Shown: in pieces, positions 37,724 through 46,512 of the stretch
Layout: each line of letters begins with the position of its first letter
How positions within the stretch are numbered: the first letter of the stretch is position 1
Assembly (NCBI RefSeq): GCF_001673405.1
Contig: NZ_LZLV01000099.1
Location: 1 to 64,000 of the forward strand
Length of the DNA stretch: 64,000 nt
Direction of reading: 5' to 3'
From: Mycobacterium sp. 1245111.1
GTDB taxonomy: Bacteria; Actinomycetota; Actinomycetes; Mycobacteriales; Mycobacteriaceae
The notes under the pieces: generated by a model
Databases searched by the model: none
What the model was told of the DNA's origin: nothing
Seen by the model: the letters and a program-made list of their open reading frames with translations, nothing else
Program-made: the position numbers and the translations under genes

Positions 37724-38017
37724 GTGGGAGACACCTCGAACGACCCCGTCGACCATCACCGCACCGCGCAGCCTCTGGCCGGCGAAACGATGAAGAACAC
37801 GGCGAAAATGCCGGGTCTGGTATTGGTTGCAATCGCGGTTGTCGCGTTTGTGGTGTGCCTGGCCAGCTTCGCCGAACACGCGGTCGGGGTGGGAATCGGT
37901 GCCGCGATCGTCACGCTGTTGACGGCCGGCGCCGGCCTGGCCTGGCTGACGATGGAAGCCAGGCGGGTCCGCGAGGTTCAACGGGACTGGAGCCGGACCC
38001 ACCGCAACGCCGGGTAG
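37724..38017 (+). CDS. UsfY-like membrane protein
   Basis: A 97-aa protein from GTG 37724 with an AAGGAGAG site. The N-terminus GDTSNDPVDHHRTAQPLAGE matches the UsfY family, followed by two transmembrane helices (PGLVLVAIAVVAFVVCLASF and VGIGAAIVTLLTAGAGLAWL) and a basic tail. In M. tuberculosis usfY lies in the sigF operon. Here it stands alone but keeps a SigF-type promoter, pointing to stress or stationary-phase expression. Function is unknown. It is convergent with the SRPBCC gene, 4 bp apart. Confidence 0.75.
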   Translation: MGDTSNDPVDHHRTAQPLAGETMKNTAKMPGLVLVAIAVVAFVVCLASFAEHAVGVGIGAAIVTLLTAGAGLAWLTMEARRVREVQRDWSRTHRNAG

Positions 38018-38021
38018 AGAC

Positions 38022-38447
38022 CTATTCCAGAGAAGCCAAGTTCTGCACTGACTTACGCACGTCCGAAGTGATGATCCGCGCGACAAGTCGTCCCACTGCG
38101 CCGCTGAGCAGACGACCGTTCAGGTCGGCGGTGAGGTGAAACGTCGAACCGGGGTCGTCGTCGGTGACCCGCATCGCGACGGTCATTCCCACGCCGCGCC
38201 CGCGGCCGGACAGTTCGATCGCCTTCGGTTCGTCGTAGCGGGTGACCATCCAATGGATGACGTTGCGAAATCCCTTTACCTTGATCAGCGACGACACCTT
38301 GGTGCCCTTTTCGATCACGTCGGGAACTTCGCCGCGCCAGCCGCCGAAGATCGTCATCCAGTCTCCGAACCGGCTGAGATCCGATGCCAGCTTCCATGCG
38401 GACTCGGGAGAAAGTTTCGACGTCGTCGAGACATCGACTTGAGCCAC
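38022..38447 (-). CDS. SRPBCC family protein, Rv0910-like
   Basis: A 141-aa START/polyketide cyclase-like fold with the pattern AWKLASDLSRFGDWMTIFGGWRGEVPDVIEKGT and VKGFRNVIHWMVTRYDEP. This is the signature of the Rv0910-type family, sometimes annotated as a type II toxin. No antitoxin-like gene is adjacent, so a toxin role is not supported here; a lipid-binding or cyclase-like role is as likely. Confidence 0.75.
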   Translation of the reverse strand: MAQVDVSTTSKLSPESAWKLASDLSRFGDWMTIFGGWRGEVPDVIEKGTKVSSLIKVKGFRNVIHWMVTRYDEPKAIELSGRGRGVGMTVAMRVTDDDPGSTFHLTADLNGRLLSGAVGRLVARIITSDVRKSVQNLASLE

Positions 38448-38540
38448 CTCGTCTCACTCCTTGCAGCGGTTGAAAACCCGGTCACGTGCGGGGAACTACA
38501 TACCCTGACGTGCCAGCGTGGTAAACCGTGGAGCTGGCGA

Positions 38541-39104
38541 TCAGAGGCCCGTCCAGGTCTGGTCGAGCTGCTCGGCAACATCGATGACCTGTGCCTGCTG
38601 CGATTGAGGCGCATCGATTTCGTCTTTGACGTACTGCGCGATAAAGCGGCGGATTTCCGCGTCGACGCCGCCGATGATGCGGAGTATCTCGCCGCGGATG
38701 CTTTTGGACGACACGTGCACGGCGATGTCCGACGAATTGGGTTTTGCGACGTCGACGATCAGCAACAGGGGCTCGGCGGCCCGTGCCGTCGCGCTCAGTG
38801 CGATGTCGCCGTCGACCATGAACCGCTGCTTGTCGATCCGGAGGTCGACCAGCAGGTCGATCAGCAGCGGGATATGAATGTCAAAGGTGATGCTGTCGGC
38901 GACATTTCGCGTGACCTTGGGCTGCTTGATGGTGACGCTGGCGCTGACTTTGGCAATCTTTCCCGGACCCTGAGCCATCGGCGGCATCTCGAATTGGCTA
39001 CCGGCGATCGCGGCGAACGCGGCCGCGACGCGCTCTTCAGTGACGGCCACCTCGAAGAAGCGCCGGCCAAAAGTCTCGTAGCTGACGTACTCAAAGCCCT
39101 GCAT
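38541..39104 (-). CDS. Conserved mycobacterial protein of unknown function
   Basis: A 187-aa protein from ATG 39104 (MQGFEYVSYETFGRRFFEVAVTEERV). It is rich in beta-strand pattern, with a hydrophobic repeated segment (ITFDIHIPLLIDLLVDLRID) and a C-terminal helical part (IRRFIAQYVKDEIDAPQ). There is no signal peptide or transmembrane helix. I recognise no family with confidence; the layout suggests a lipid-binding or membrane-peripheral protein. It shares a strand with the SRPBCC gene 93 bp downstream. Confidence 0.7.
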   Translation of the reverse strand: MQGFEYVSYETFGRRFFEVAVTEERVAAAFAAIAGSQFEMPPMAQGPGKIAKVSASVTIKQPKVTRNVADSITFDIHIPLLIDLLVDLRIDKQRFMVDGDIALSATARAAEPLLLIVDVAKPNSSDIAVHVSSKSIRGEILRIIGGVDAEIRRFIAQYVKDEIDAPQSQQAQVIDVAEQLDQTWTGL

Positions 39105-39181
39105 AACTCACTACCGTCTCACGTCGGCTCCCGCGACGGCCGCTGATCCGGTCGTGTCGGCCCTGCCGCGCAGGCAACCGC

Positions 39182-39207
39182 GTTATTGCAATTCTCTTGC
39201 TGGGTAG
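39182..39207 (+). promoter_or_regulatory. Possible SigF-type promoter of topoisomerase IB
   Basis: GTTA (39182-39185), 16 bp, GGGTAG (39202-39207), one mismatch in each box of the SigF consensus with exact spacing. It lies 64 bp before the start at 39271. Confidence 0.35.
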
Positions 39208-39270
39208 TCGTGTACGGATGAACGCACAGCGAATTCGGACGCCGATCTCCCGCGCCACGCACCGATTCCG

Positions 39271-40287
39271 ATGAGGCTGCGAAAAAGCACCGTCGATGGG
39301 CCGGGGCTGCACCGAATTCGCCGTGGTCGCGGGTTTTCCTACATCGACGACAACGGTGACCCGGTTCGCGATGCCGACGTGCTCGCCCGCATCGATGCAC
39401 TGGTGATTCCGCCGGCATGGAAGAAAGTATGGATCTCACCACACCCCAACGGACACATTCAGGCGGTCGGTACCGACGCGGCCGGACGACGGCAGTACCT
39501 CTATCACGAACGCTGGCAGGCAGAACGGTCCGAAGAGAAGTACGAGCGCACGCTGAGCCTGGCCAAGCATCTGCCCGGCTGGCGGCTGAACCTGCTCACC
39601 GATCTACGCCGCCGGGGACTGGCGCGCGATCGTGTCCTGGCACTGGCACAGCATCTTATCGACCAGGGGTACTTCCGGGCCGGCGGTGAAGAGTACGTAG
39701 GAGAACACGGCAGCTACGGCCTATCGACCCTGCTACGCGACCATGTGCACGTGCATCGCGACAGCGTCGACTTCGATTTTCCAGCGAAAAGTGGTGTGAG
39801 ACAGACTATTTCCCTGGAGGACCCACTGGTGCTCAAGGCGGTGCGATCTTTGATGCGCGCCAAGACCACTACGCCGCGTCTGCTTGCCTATCAGACCTCG
39901 GATGGCTGGTCTGAAGTCCGTGCCGACGACATCAACGAACGATTTCGGGAACTTGTCGGTGCGGAGTTCAGTGTCAAGGATTTACGAACGTGGCACGGCA
40001 CAGTGCTGGCTGCCGAAGCGTTTGGCGTTGCACGCGAGCCGACCTCGAAGACGGCGCGGCGGCGCGAGGAGGCCGCGGTGATGCGCGCGGTGTCCGACCA
40101 GTTGGGTAACACGCCGGCGGTGGTGCGTCGCTCGTATGTGGATCCGCGGGTTGTCGAAGCCTACGAGCAGGGCCTCACGATTGCGCCGGCATTGCGCCGG
40201 GCACAACGGAAGCGCAGTCCCGAAGCACGACGCGAAGTGATCGAACAGGCCACCGTGCGCATGATCAGGCGCGTGAGCCGTCGTTAA
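39271..40287 (+). CDS. Type IB DNA topoisomerase (poxvirus-like)
   Basis: A 338-aa enzyme of the poxvirus/bacterial topoisomerase IB family. The N-terminal clamp domain has IPPAWKKVWISPHPNGHIQA. Catalytic residues visible are Arg in QGYFRAGGEEY, Arg and His in DLRTWHGT, and the nucleophile Tyr289 in RRSYVDPRV. The enzyme relaxes supercoils without ATP through a 3'-phosphotyrosine intermediate. The gene occurs in environmental mycobacteria but not in M. tuberculosis, which supports a non-tuberculous origin. Confidence 0.92.
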   Translation: MRLRKSTVDGPGLHRIRRGRGFSYIDDNGDPVRDADVLARIDALVIPPAWKKVWISPHPNGHIQAVGTDAAGRRQYLYHERWQAERSEEKYERTLSLAKHLPGWRLNLLTDLRRRGLARDRVLALAQHLIDQGYFRAGGEEYVGEHGSYGLSTLLRDHVHVHRDSVDFDFPAKSGVRQTISLEDPLVLKAVRSLMRAKTTTPRLLAYQTSDGWSEVRADDINERFRELVGAEFSVKDLRTWHGTVLAAEAFGVAREPTSKTARRREEAAVMRAVSDQLGNTPAVVRRSYVDPRVVEAYEQGLTIAPALRRAQRKRSPEARREVIEQATVRMIRRVSRR

Positions 40288-40745
40288 GGGGCGAGCTGCG
40301 TAACCGATTGCTAATAAGCATGATTCATGTTGATCCAATGAATACCACTGGAACACAGCATGTTCCGGAAAAATCAGGCGCCGTCACGTCGGTGTGCAAA
40401 TATCGAACAGCGCAACGTCGCGTCGGTTGTGGAATGCCTAACGCACACCTATGAGTTGGCTCAGCACCAACTGAAGAGTGGGTTGTTTCAAGCGATTTTG
40501 ACCTCGGTGACGAATAACACTTTGCTAAAGAGCGATTTTGGCCTAAAGTTGCTGCATCTGAGCGCTTTCCCTGGCGAAAAGTCAAGACTGCGTTACTCTT
40601 CCACGTATGTCGAATTGATCTTTTGAGGCCCCATCTACCAGGGCTTTTCGCTTCCAAATGAGACGTAAGTCATGTTTAGAAACCAAAAGTGATGGGCTGC
40701 ACAAAGTTTGGTTACCTATTGAGCTTGTAAGTACCGTCCCGGCTC
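40288..40745. other. AT-richer region between topoisomerase IB and the NlpC/P60-like gene
   Basis: These 458 bp have visibly lower GC (about half) than the flanks. A plus-strand frame at 40360-40626 (88 aa) and a minus-strand frame at 40325-40657 have no ribosome binding site or recognisable domain, and I do not call them. A weak stem GCCC/GGGC followed by TTTT lies near 40627-40646. The low GC may mark transferred or regulatory DNA. Confidence 0.4.
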
Positions 40746-41240
40746 ATGTTCTTAGAAACTGTGATGGCTCTGGTCAACCAGATGTCGGGGACGCCCTACG
40801 TCACCGGCGGTAACTCCCCCGCAGGGACGGACTGCTCCGGTCTGGCCTCTCTGGTTTCCAACGTGGCAGCGGACCGACCCGCCTTCAGCGGCCGGTTCAA
40901 CACCGGCAACGAGGAGTCAGCGCTGCTGGCGCGCGGGTTCCACTACGGCACCGCGCCCGGTGCCCTGGTGATCGGCTGGAACGGTGGCCACACCGCGGTC
41001 ACGCTGCCCGACGGCACCCCCGTCTCCAGCGGTGAAGGCGGCGGGGTGCGGATCGGCGGTGGTGGCGCCTACCAGCCGCAGTTCAACCACCACATGTACC
41101 TGCCGGTGGACGCCGGCGACGCGCCGGCCGATGCCCCGGCTCCTGTCCTGGTAAGCGTGTTGGCCCCCGAGCCGCCCCCGGCGGCGCCGGCGGTCGCCGA
41201 CGCACCCAATGACGCTCCGGCACCACCGCAAGGCGCCTAA
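40746..41240 (+). CDS. NlpC/P60-like peptidoglycan peptidase domain protein
   Basis: A 164-aa protein. The domain GTPYVTGGNSPAGTDCSGLASLV supplies the catalytic Cys in DCSGL, and GWNGGHTAVTLPDG the catalytic His. The stretch NTGNEESALLARGF ... YQPQFNHHMYLP resembles a module I associate with mycobacterial and mycobacteriophage lysin or tape-measure proteins. A Pro/Ala-rich tail follows. No signal peptide is seen and the ribosome binding site is weak. It may be a cell-wall hydrolase or a phage-derived remnant. Confidence 0.7.
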   Translation: MFLETVMALVNQMSGTPYVTGGNSPAGTDCSGLASLVSNVAADRPAFSGRFNTGNEESALLARGFHYGTAPGALVIGWNGGHTAVTLPDGTPVSSGEGGGVRIGGGGAYQPQFNHHMYLPVDAGDAPADAPAPVLVSVLAPEPPPAAPAVADAPNDAPAPPQGA

Positions 41241-41247
41241 GCGCGCG

Positions 41248-42495
41248 TCAGACTGAAAATCGCTCGCGATAGCGGGCAAAACGGCTGGGCAGATCGTGCT
41301 CGTCGAGACCGAACATATCGGCCGACGTCACGATCGAGCCCAGCCGTCCGCGTTGATGGGCGTCCAGATATTCGGCCATCGCGGCGCGGGCCGCATCGGT
41401 CAGCGGCTCGTCGGCCAGGGCGTGTATTCGTTCGACGGCACCGAGTTCGTCGGCCATGAACTCGTCGAAGCGGAGGTCGATTGACCGCTCGGCGGGTATG
41501 ACGTCCCGATTCCGGACAAATGCGTTGAGCATCAACCCCAAGCGGTCGCACCACGATGCCGCGATCTCGTGCACCGGCACCGGGGAGCGATGCATCCGCG
41601 CCGTGTAGGTGATCATCGCCAGCATCGACAGCGCGACCGGAACCGGGTCGCGGTGGGTGCACACCACGACGACGCCGGGGAACACCGCGTTCAGCACCGG
41701 CAGCTGTTCGAGGTGCTGAGGCGACTTCAACAGCCAGCGACGGCCGCCCCTGAGGAACTGCAGCGCTTTCAGCTGCAGCTTGAGGTACTCATATGACGAC
41801 GTCTGGTCGTGGGCGAGGTAGTAGTCGCGCCAGCGCGGCACATGGGCAAGTGTTTCGAACAGCATCGTCGACACGTCGTTGGCCAGTAGCTGGATCTCTT
41901 CATGGACGTGCTCGGTGGTCATCTCGTGCATGAGCGGGAAGTACGGCATTGTCGCGTTCATGAACTCGACGGCGACGTCCATGCGCGCCTTGCGAGGGTC
42001 AGGCTCGATCCCCACCTCGGCCGGCAGAGGGAACGGCTCCACGCTTTCCCAGTAGGGGAGCGTGCGGAACGTCGGGCCCATGGCGAGCAGGTTGTGCAGA
42101 TGGGTGGTGCCGGTGCGCGGCAGACCCGCGATGACGACCGGTGCCAGTAGTTCGATGTCGCGAATTTCGGGATGGCGGGCAAGCAGGTCGTGCAGCAGTA
42201 GTCGATTCTTGAGCAGCTGTAGGACCTGGGCGTGGAGGTTGACGATCCCGGGGCCGTGCAGGCCGTCGATATCGCGCAGCGCCTCGAGGTAGACGTCGAG
42301 GCGTTCCCGGTAGTCATCCGGCCCGAAGTCGGTCAGGCCGGTCTCGGCCGTGGCCTTGGCGTGCAGCACATCGGCGTCCAGCGGGCACTCCGGCGCCATC
42401 GCCCCCATCAGCTCGCGAAGCTGCTCTACCGCCGGGCTGAATCGCGGCACAGCGAGGTCGTCGAGATGAACGGGCGAGGGTCCGGCATTGGTCAC
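41248..42495 (-). CDS. Sulfotransferase family protein
   Basis: A 415-aa protein with a GTG start at 42495. The 5'-phosphosulfate-binding loop is VIAGLPRTGTTHLHNLL, and the 3'-phosphate motif is VVVCTHRDPVPVALSML. This is the large mycobacterial sulfotransferase_3 family, members of which transfer sulfate from PAPS to lipids or sterols. It is divergent from a TetR gene only 28 bp away, which probably controls it. The acceptor is unknown. Confidence 0.88.
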   Translation of the reverse strand: MTNAGPSPVHLDDLAVPRFSPAVEQLRELMGAMAPECPLDADVLHAKATAETGLTDFGPDDYRERLDVYLEALRDIDGLHGPGIVNLHAQVLQLLKNRLLLHDLLARHPEIRDIELLAPVVIAGLPRTGTTHLHNLLAMGPTFRTLPYWESVEPFPLPAEVGIEPDPRKARMDVAVEFMNATMPYFPLMHEMTTEHVHEEIQLLANDVSTMLFETLAHVPRWRDYYLAHDQTSSYEYLKLQLKALQFLRGGRRWLLKSPQHLEQLPVLNAVFPGVVVVCTHRDPVPVALSMLAMITYTARMHRSPVPVHEIAASWCDRLGLMLNAFVRNRDVIPAERSIDLRFDEFMADELGAVERIHALADEPLTDAARAAMAEYLDAHQRGRLGSIVTSADMFGLDEHDLPSRFARYRERFSV

Positions 42496-42500
42496 GGCTA

Positions 42501-42524
42501 GTTATGTTACTCTGAGTTACGTAA
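42501..42524. promoter_or_regulatory. Candidate operator between the sulfotransferase and TetR genes
   Basis: The 28-bp divergent gap contains GTTATGTTAC and GTTACGTAAT as imperfect repeats, with the palindrome TTACGTAA (42517-42524) touching the TetR start codon. A TetR dimer here would control both genes. Confidence 0.45.
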
Positions 42525-43099
42525 TGACGACAGAGTTGGGCCGCCCCCGCGACAAGCGCATCGACGGCGCGGTGCTGCATTCGACCGTCGAGCTTCTCGC
42601 CGAGACCGGCTACGCCGACCTCTCGGTCGACACCATCGCCCGGCGGGCCGGCACCAGCAAACCCGCGATCTATCGGCGCTGGCCGAGCAAAGCGCACCTG
42701 GTGCACGAGGCCGTCTTTCCGATCAGCGACGCCACGGCGCTCCCCGACACCGGCTCGCTGACCGGAGACGTGCGCGAGATGGTTCGCCGAACCGCCGCGG
42801 TGCTGACCACTCCCGCGGCGCGGGCCGCGCTACCCGGCCTGGTCGGCGAGATGGCGGCCGACATGACGCTGCACGCGGCCCTGCTGGAGCGTTTCAGCGA
42901 CATCCTGTCCAGAGGTTTGACCGATCGCCTCGTCGACGCTGTCGCGCGCGGCGAGGTCCGGTCCGATGTCACCGCCGCCCAGGTGGTCGAGGTCTTGGCC
43001 GGCACCACCTTTCTGGCCCTGCTCACCCGGGGCGACCGGCTCGACGAATCATGGGTCGATCGCACCGCGGCCCTGATAGCGAGAGGAATCAGCGCATGA
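42524..43099 (+). CDS. TetR/AcrR family transcriptional regulator
   Basis: A 191-aa regulator with HTH motif AETGYADLSVDTIARRAGTSKPAIYRRWPSK at residues 25-55 and a TetR C-terminal domain. ATG 42524 lies inside the candidate operator and has no ribosome binding site, so a leaderless transcript is possible. Its stop overlaps the next gene (ATGA), giving a TetR-DUF1214 operon divergent from the sulfotransferase. Confidence 0.9.
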   Translation: MTTELGRPRDKRIDGAVLHSTVELLAETGYADLSVDTIARRAGTSKPAIYRRWPSKAHLVHEAVFPISDATALPDTGSLTGDVREMVRRTAAVLTTPAARAALPGLVGEMAADMTLHAALLERFSDILSRGLTDRLVDAVARGEVRSDVTAAQVVEVLAGTTFLALLTRGDRLDESWVDRTAALIARGISA

Positions 43100-44211
43100 T
43101 CGACAGCGAGCATGAGTCCACCGCCGCCTGGCGCGAGTTGATGGAGACGGTGGGCGGGCTGGATCGCTCGTTCCTGGAGGGCGACCGCGCCGTCACCGAC
43201 GACCAGCAGATCGCCGACGGCTATCGAATGCTCGCCAGCACCTTGGGCGTCGCATTCGACACCTGCCTGTTCGGCGAGCCGAGCCGACCGGTGTTCGTGG
43301 CGGTCAACACTCCATTTCGGCGTGACCGCCGTTGGGGCGGTGACAACACGGATGCCTACTACTACATCTGTCCGGTCGATCCTGGCCGGCGTTATCGCAT
43401 CAGCGGCAACCGCGGCGACAGCGTGTACTTCTCGCTGACCGCCTACAACGAACCGTCGCCCGGCGCCTGGTCGGATCGGATCGTGGCCATCGTGCGCGAC
43501 GACGATCTCGACATCGACGCGGACGGCAACTTTTCATTCGAGCTCGGGCCCACACCGGGCGCGGCGATGTTGATGACTCGCGACTATCAGGCTGACCCGC
43601 AGACCGGTCGTCCGATCAACTGGCAAATCGAATCGCTTGACGAGCCGGAGCCCGTGCGACACGGAGATGCCGAGACGGCGGCAAAGCTGCGGGCCGCTGC
43701 CACCTGGATGCGAACGATGTTCGCGATAGTCCCGCTGGCCGTGGGTGCACGGGTTGACGAGGCGCATGCCCTCGGTCATGAGATCGCTCACGCAGCAAAC
43801 GAATTCGCCGAGCCCTATCAAGTGCCGGACGCCAACTTCGGCTGGTCGGCGCGCGACGCCTGCTACTCGTACGGCAGCTTCGTACTCAACGATGACGAAG
43901 CGTTGGTGATCACTCATCGTCCGCCGCCATGCAGGTTCTGGAACTTGGTGGTGTGGAACCAATTCATGGCCACACACGGTGTAACCGACGCGCGTTGCTC
44001 GGTCAACGGCCACAGCGCGGTTCCCAACTCGGACAGCTCGGTAACCGTCGTGCTGTCTCGAGGCATGACGACCCACCCGAATTCGCTGACCACACTTGAC
44101 TATCCCCGCGGAAACCTGGCCTTCCGATGGTTCCTCACCGATGAGGTTCCCGCCCTGCCGGAGGTCAAGCTGGTGAAACTGGCGGATGCGCCGACCAGCA
44201 TCGATTCCTAG
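43096..44211 (+). CDS. DUF1214 domain protein
   Basis: A 371-aa protein from ATG 43096. The DUF1214-type C-terminal half includes FWNLVVWNQFMATHG, SVTVVLSRGMTTHPNSLTTLDYPRGNLAFRW; the N-terminal half has DAYYYICPVDPGRRYRISGNRGD. There is no signal peptide. It is co-translated with the TetR gene and opposite a sulfotransferase, a pairing that suggests lipid or steroid metabolism. The biochemical role of DUF1214 is unknown. Confidence 0.85.
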   Translation: MIDSEHESTAAWRELMETVGGLDRSFLEGDRAVTDDQQIADGYRMLASTLGVAFDTCLFGEPSRPVFVAVNTPFRRDRRWGGDNTDAYYYICPVDPGRRYRISGNRGDSVYFSLTAYNEPSPGAWSDRIVAIVRDDDLDIDADGNFSFELGPTPGAAMLMTRDYQADPQTGRPINWQIESLDEPEPVRHGDAETAAKLRAAATWMRTMFAIVPLAVGARVDEAHALGHEIAHAANEFAEPYQVPDANFGWSARDACYSYGSFVLNDDEALVITHRPPPCRFWNLVVWNQFMATHGVTDARCSVNGHSAVPNSDSSVTVVLSRGMTTHPNSLTTLDYPRGNLAFRWFLTDEVPALPEVKLVKLADAPTSIDS

Positions 44212-44333
44212 CGTTGAATTGTCTTGCTGCCGTGTCGAACTGGTGACGGAACGCCTCTCCCCTGTTAAGTTTTGGCGCGGCGCGGTGCACTCAGGTTATG
44301 TCCAGCGAATTCTTAGTTTGGGGAAACATTTGT

Positions 44334-45095
44334 ATGGGAACCTACTGCCTCATGAATGCGCATCGTGTCACTCGTATGTATGGTGCGGCCTCGGCCGCTG
44401 TGTGGGGATTCGCGGTCTCGGCTCTTCCGATCGCCGTCGCCCCGTCGGCATCCGCCCAGCCATGTCCCGATACTCAGGTGGTTTTCGCGCGCGGCACAGG
44501 TGAGGATCCGGGCGTTGGGCCGACGGGACAGGCGTTCATCGATGCCCTGCGTGATCGGCTACCGGGAAGGTCGCTGGACGTCTACGCGGTGAACTACCCC
44601 GCGAGCGATCAGTGGTCGACCGGCCTCGACGGCATCCGGGATGCCGGCGCGCACGTCGTGTCGGAGGCCAACACGTGCCCCAACACCAAGATGGTGCTTG
44701 GTGGCTATTCGCAGGGCGCAGCGGTCGCCGGGTTCGTCACGTCCCCCGCCGTTCCGGACTCCGTACCCAAGGACGTCGATCCAGCGACCATCCCCAAGCC
44801 GCTGGATCCGTCCGTCGCGAATCATGTTGCGGCGGTGGTGCTGTTCGGCACGCCAAACGTGCGGGCGATGGACTTCCTCGGCCAGCCTCAGCTGGTGATC
44901 GGGCCGTTGTACAAGGCCAAGACCATCGAGGTGTGCGCGCCCGAAGACCCGGTGTGCTCCGAAGGCGTGAATTTCGCCGCGCACAACAGCTACGTCGACG
45001 ACGGCAGCGTCATCGCCCAGGGAGCCGACTTCGCCGCAAGCCATCTACAGGGAACCGGCGGCGCGCCCTCGCCCCGTGGCGGATTTGGGAACTGA
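44334..45095 (+). CDS. Secreted cutinase-family serine esterase
   Basis: A 253-aa protein from ATG 44334 (44298 and 44352 are alternatives) with a signal peptide ending near SASAQP. The cutinase fold shows QVVFARGTGEDPG, the nucleophile elbow GGYSQGA, Asp in VCAPEDPVC, and His in FAAHNSYVDDG. Three of the usual cysteines are seen as paired positions. Mycobacterial cutinase-like proteins hydrolyse lipid esters outside the cell. It is convergent with the P450 gene, 5 bp apart. Confidence 0.92.
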   Translation: MGTYCLMNAHRVTRMYGAASAAVWGFAVSALPIAVAPSASAQPCPDTQVVFARGTGEDPGVGPTGQAFIDALRDRLPGRSLDVYAVNYPASDQWSTGLDGIRDAGAHVVSEANTCPNTKMVLGGYSQGAAVAGFVTSPAVPDSVPKDVDPATIPKPLDPSVANHVAAVVLFGTPNVRAMDFLGQPQLVIGPLYKAKTIEVCAPEDPVCSEGVNFAAHNSYVDDGSVIAQGADFAASHLQGTGGAPSPRGGFGN

Positions 45096-45100
45096 GCCCG

Positions 45101-46318
45101 CTACCGCGCTACGACCGCCAATTCGAGGTGCTCGAGACGGCGGACCAGCAGACTAGGTAACCACCGTCCTGTCCGCGCGACCGTGATCTCGGCTGTGCGG
45201 TCGAGTAGCTGACGCAGAACAATCCGTGTCTCGAGGCGAGCAAGGGCAGCACCGACACAGAAGTGGGCGCCTTTGCCGAAGGCGATGTGCCCCTTGGCCG
45301 ATGCGCGGTCGAGCCGGAACTTGTCTGGTTCATCGAAGTGGGCGGGATCGCGGTTGGCTGCGCCCCACAAGAGGATGAGATGCGAGCCGGCGGGCAAGTC
45401 GGTCCCGCACAGAGAGGTGTCCGTCGCGACATGCCGGTAGTGGCCGCGGAATGGCGGTTCATATCGCAGGACCTCGTCGATGAATGGGTCCAGCAAGTCC
45501 GGGCTTTCGCGAAGCCGTCGCTGGACGTCGGCTCGGCTAGCCAGGATCCAGGTTGCGGACCCGAGCAGTGAGCCGGTCGACTCACCGCCGGCCGCGAACA
45601 GCGTGGCCATGATCGACAGCGCCACCACCTCATCCAATTCGCCCGCCGCGCAAGCGATAGCGAGGCCGCCCATCAAATCGTCCCGCGGGTTGGCCCGGGC
45701 CCGCGCGAAATGGTCGGTGACGTAACCCAACAGCTCCATCACCGATGCCCCGGCGGCCTCGAGTTGGTCGGCAGAGACCAGGCCCTCGAGCAACTGTGTC
45801 CCCGCATATCCCCATTCGACGAGTTTGTCGGCGTCCGCCTCGGGCACGCCGATGAGCCGGGCGACGACGAGCATCGGCAGCCGATTGGCAACGGAATCCA
45901 TCCATTCGATCCGGCTGTCGTGCACCCCGTCGGTCCACAGCCGTTCAGCCGTCTGGGAAACGAAGGTCTCGAGCGCCTGGACCTTCTTGGCCGACAGATG
46001 CGGAACCAGCAGTTTGCGGTGCGCCGCGTGTGCGGGGTCGTCCGCGACGGCTAGTGCGTGAGATGGATCGCCGAGCGGTGCCATGGTGAACGGCGCGACC
46101 GTACCGTCCGGCTGGTACACCATGGTCGCGGTCAGGTTCGACGAGAAATCGTCGACGCGGGCGATGGCTTCGACGACCGCGTCCCAACCGGAGACCGCGT
46201 AGAAGTCGGAATCTCCGATCCGACGAACCGCACCGCCGGCCCGCATCCGCGCGTACAGCGGATAGGGGTCTTGAAGAGAGTCGGCCTCGAACAATTCGAT
46301 GGGATTGCCTGCGGTCAT
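45101..46318 (-). CDS. Cytochrome P450 (CYP144-like)
   Basis: A 405-aa P450 from ATG 46318; a TTG 36 nt upstream would lengthen it by 12 residues. The heme loop is FGKGAHFCVGAALAR, the ExxR motif is EVLR, and the I-helix has LFAAGGESTGS. A divergent TetR gene about 195 bp away and malQ on the same side of the locus match the M. tuberculosis order Rv1776c-cyp144, so it is probably the CYP144 orthologue. That is inference from synteny. No ferredoxin gene is adjacent. Confidence 0.85.
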   Translation of the reverse strand: MTAGNPIELFEADSLQDPYPLYARMRAGGAVRRIGDSDFYAVSGWDAVVEAIARVDDFSSNLTATMVYQPDGTVAPFTMAPLGDPSHALAVADDPAHAAHRKLLVPHLSAKKVQALETFVSQTAERLWTDGVHDSRIEWMDSVANRLPMLVVARLIGVPEADADKLVEWGYAGTQLLEGLVSADQLEAAGASVMELLGYVTDHFARARANPRDDLMGGLAIACAAGELDEVVALSIMATLFAAGGESTGSLLGSATWILASRADVQRRLRESPDLLDPFIDEVLRYEPPFRGHYRHVATDTSLCGTDLPAGSHLILLWGAANRDPAHFDEPDKFRLDRASAKGHIAFGKGAHFCVGAALARLETRIVLRQLLDRTAEITVARTGRWLPSLLVRRLEHLELAVVAR

Positions 46319-46512
46319 GTGTCCAGGCTGAGCCGGTAGCGCGAACGGCGTCAACGCCGCCGGGCGAGGTTGAAACTAGCGTCGAGCGGCCAGGACCGGG
46401 CATTGTCTCACCGCGCCAAACGGACCTGGGTCTACGATGAGAAGAACCTGTCGAAATGTCTCAGATCTAAGAATGGCGCTCGAACGGTCTCGCGCGCGCT
46501 TGGAGGTGTGCG

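Noticed and set aside
38022..38447. SRPBCC protein as part of a toxin-antitoxin pair
   Set aside because: The family name includes toxin, but no antitoxin-like gene is next to it.
40360..40626. 88-aa frame in the low-GC gap
   Set aside because: No ribosome binding site, no recognisable family, and an overlapping opposite-strand frame is equally open.
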